Positions 62,380 through 64,000 of a stretch of DNA of 64,000 nucleotides are shown one piece after another. Under the pieces are notes generated by a model. The model ran no database searches and was not told the origin of the DNA. It saw nothing but the letters and a program-made list of their open reading frames with translations. The position numbers were made by a program, and so were the translations under genes. How positions within the stretch are numbered: position 1 is the stretch's first letter; each line of letters begins with the position of its first letter. The stretch covers positions 124,001 to 188,000 of the forward strand of contig JAGAPR010000001.1 in the NCBI GenBank assembly GCA_017623155.1, read 5' to 3'. Source of the DNA: Prevotella sp. (GTDB taxonomy: Bacteria > Bacteroidota > Bacteroidia > Bacteroidales > Bacteroidaceae).

Positions 62380-63141
62380 ATGAATTTAACGATAGACATC
62401 GGTAATACATGCGTCAAACTCGTTGCTTTTGATGGGACATCTCCCGTTGAAGAGATAAGAATGGATAGTGATGAGTTGTTTAAATTGAATGATTTTTGTG
62501 AGAAATATCATTTCAGACATGGCATATATTCTTCTGTAACAAATCTATCGGATGAATTCAAACACGCGATAGAAGCATTACCTTTCCCTGTAATGCGGTT
62601 GGTTTCCGGTGTCACTCCCATACCTATTATTAATAAGTATTCAACTCCCAAGACATTGGGTACAGACAGATTGGCCGCGGCTGTCGGCTCTTTTCTTTCT
62701 GTAAAAGACCGTGATATATTGATAATAGATGTGGGAACATGTATTACTTATGACTTTGTGAATTCCAAAGGTGAGTATCTCGGAGGAAATATTTCTCCCG
62801 GTCCGACGGTAAGATTAAAATCACTCCATGCTTTTACAGATGCTCTTCCTCTGATAGAACGCAAAGGAAGCGTATCGGAGATAGGAGATACAACAGAAAT
62901 GGCAATACGAAACGGAGTCATGCACGGAGTGGAGTATGAAATAGAGGGATGTATAAGTGAGTTCTCATCCAAATATCCTAATCTTTTGGTTTATTTAACA
63001 GGTGGGGTACAGTTAAATTTGCGCATATCAGAAAAAAAATGCATCTTTGTAGACAAATTGATAGTCCCTAAGGGCTTGAATTATATTCTTCTTTATAATA
63101 TCAAAGAACAAATTCATAATGAAAAAAATAATATTAAGTAG
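62380..63141 (+). CDS. coaX: Type III pantothenate kinase CoaX
   Basis: 253-residue ASKHA-fold kinase catalysing the first step of coenzyme A synthesis. N-terminal MNLTIDIGNTCVKLVAFDG (phosphate 1), TLGTDRLAAAVGSF (catalytic Asp region), ILIIDVGTCITYDFVNSKGE and GGNISPGPTVRLKSLHAFT. Second CoA gene in the window besides coaBC. Its end overlaps the following outer-membrane gene by 23 bp, so the two are co-transcribed. Confidence 0.95.
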   Translation: MNLTIDIGNTCVKLVAFDGTSPVEEIRMDSDELFKLNDFCEKYHFRHGIYSSVTNLSDEFKHAIEALPFPVMRLVSGVTPIPIINKYSTPKTLGTDRLAAAVGSFLSVKDRDILIIDVGTCITYDFVNSKGEYLGGNISPGPTVRLKSLHAFTDALPLIERKGSVSEIGDTTEMAIRNGVMHGVEYEIEGCISEFSSKYPNLLVYLTGGVQLNLRISEKKCIFVDKLIVPKGLNYILLYNIKEQIHNEKNNIK

Positions 63142-64000
63142 CGTTATATTGGGGCTTGTAGCCATACAGGCAACCGCTCAGAGTGGAACGAACTCTCCGT
63201 ACAGCCAGTACGGATTGGGCGTTTTGTCTGACCAGTCACAAGGTTTCAACCGCGGTATGAACGGTTTGGCGTTGGGAATGAGAGATGGCGGACAGGTGAA
63301 TTTTCTCAATCCGGCATCTTATTCGGCGGTAGATTCTCTTTCCATGATATTTGACGTGGGCCTTTCCGGACAATTAACGAATTTCAAGGAGGGCGGAAAA
63401 AAACTTAATGCGAAGAATGCCGATTTTGAATATGCGGTTGCTGCATTCAGAGGATTTCGTAATGTGGGTTTCAGTTTAGGTATCGTTCCTTTTACAAATA
63501 TCGGATATAATTATTCCGCCACGTCGAATGTAGGAACGTCGGAGATGGTATCGACGGAGACATACAATGGCTCCGGAGGTATTCATCAGGCTTATATCGG
63601 TGCGGGATGGAATTTCTTCGACGGCTTTTCCATCGGTGCAAATATTTCTTATTTGTGGGGTTCATACGAAAAAAATGTCAGTATAACAAACAGTGACAGT
63701 TATGTTAATTCTGTGGTAAAGACGTACAGCGCTGATGTTAACAGTTATAAAATTGATTTGGGCTTGCAGTGGCAGAAAGAAATATTGAAAGGAAACGTAA
63801 TGACCGTGGGTCTTACTTACGGTTTGGGACACAAACTGGGAGCAGATGCCAAATCCAAGATTACGAATAATAACAGCCAGACGAGTGTATCTACCGATGC
63901 AGAGTATGTCGCTTCCGACGGATTGAGCATTCCCGATATGTTTGGTGCCGGTATCTCATGGACACATAACGACCGGTTGGTATTGGGGCTTGATTATTCT
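63119..64000 (+). CDS. Outer membrane protein (transport-protein-like barrel), 3' end outside window
   Basis: 294 codons are open to the window edge. Signal peptide MKKIILSSVILGLVAIQATA, then QSGTNSPYSQYGLGVLSDQS and RGMNGLALGMRDGGQVNFLN with NPASYS, a start typical of Bacteroidetes OMPP1/FadL-like barrels encoded after coaX. Alternating aromatic strands follow (FSLGIVPFTNIGYNYSATS, QAYIGAGWNFFDGFSIGANI). The substrate is unknown. Starts inside the end of coaX. Confidence 0.85.
   Translation, partial: MKKIILSSVILGLVAIQATAQSGTNSPYSQYGLGVLSDQSQGFNRGMNGLALGMRDGGQVNFLNPASYSAVDSLSMIFDVGLSGQLTNFKEGGKKLNAKNADFEYAVAAFRGFRNVGFSLGIVPFTNIGYNYSATSNVGTSEMVSTETYNGSGGIHQAYIGAGWNFFDGFSIGANISYLWGSYEKNVSITNSDSYVNSVVKTYSADVNSYKIDLGLQWQKEILKGNVMTVGLTYGLGHKLGADAKSKITNNNSQTSVSTDAEYVASDGLSIPDMFGAGISWTHNDRLVLGLDYS

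Overview
The window is chromosomal DNA from a member of the Bacteroidales, most likely a Prevotellaceae or Muribaculaceae relative. The evidence is the many Bacteroidetes-type promoter boxes (TAnnTTTG, some with TTTG 20 bp upstream), a fused FeoA-FeoB, a ribosomal protein S16 with a long charged tail, an OmpA-family porin of the Prevotella type, a VorB-type 2-oxoacid:ferredoxin oxidoreductase, and Bacteroidetes-only families (DUF4835/PorD, DUF4923, DUF3127, DUF4105). I see no rRNA, tRNA, CRISPR array, intact insertion sequence or prophage.

Layout. 1-6.1 kb, minus strand: recQ (cut by the window edge), recJ, a His-rich small membrane protein, a C1 peptidase and an aminopeptidase P. 7.3-12.5 kb, plus strand: ffh, folD, a TPR micro-protein and a four-subunit 2-oxoacid:ferredoxin oxidoreductase. 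12.7-17.2 kb: cobC, a FucO-like dehydrogenase and cobU-cobT-cobS, the lower-ligand end of cobalamin synthesis. 17.4-21.8 kb: OmpA porin, GH2 glycosidase, HIT protein. 22.0-28.0 kb, minus strand: ilvD-ilvB-ilvN-acyl-ACP thioesterase-ilvC, branched-chain amino acid synthesis. 28.9-35.0 kb, plus strand: an accessory cassette of ECF sigma factor, membrane anti-sigma factor, a thioredoxin-fold protein without its catalytic cysteines, and an outer-membrane protein gene interrupted by an in-frame amber codon. 35.1-41.7 kb: trmD, patatin, DUF2461, phytase-like esterase, rhamnose mutarotase, glycosyltransferase, DUF4923, rpsP. 41.8-52.5 kb: ispE/dnaB divergent pair, then the minus-strand run dnaN-exonuclease-coaBC-porD-recN-TPR protein, then DUF3127. 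52.7-64 kb: feoAB, secA, a degenerate alkaline-phosphatase-fold protein with DUF4105, then coaX and an outer-membrane protein cut by the window end.

The strongest unexplained signal is in the intergenic DNA. Five separate arrays each consist of exactly four 22-bp units (88 bp), and each unit is an imperfect palindrome around GGCC. Three arrays (6537-6624, 28459-28546, 55674-55761) share CAATTA/TAATTG arms, and two of these lie at the same offset inside a duplicated 435-bp element. The other two (13289-13372, 36897-36984) have GTTACTT/AAGTAAC arms. Four of the five lie between divergent promoters. Other notable points are the amber-split outer-membrane gene, three apparently inactivated enzyme folds, a 7-bp tandem repeat running into the folD leader, and several promoters so close to start codons that their transcripts should be nearly leaderless.
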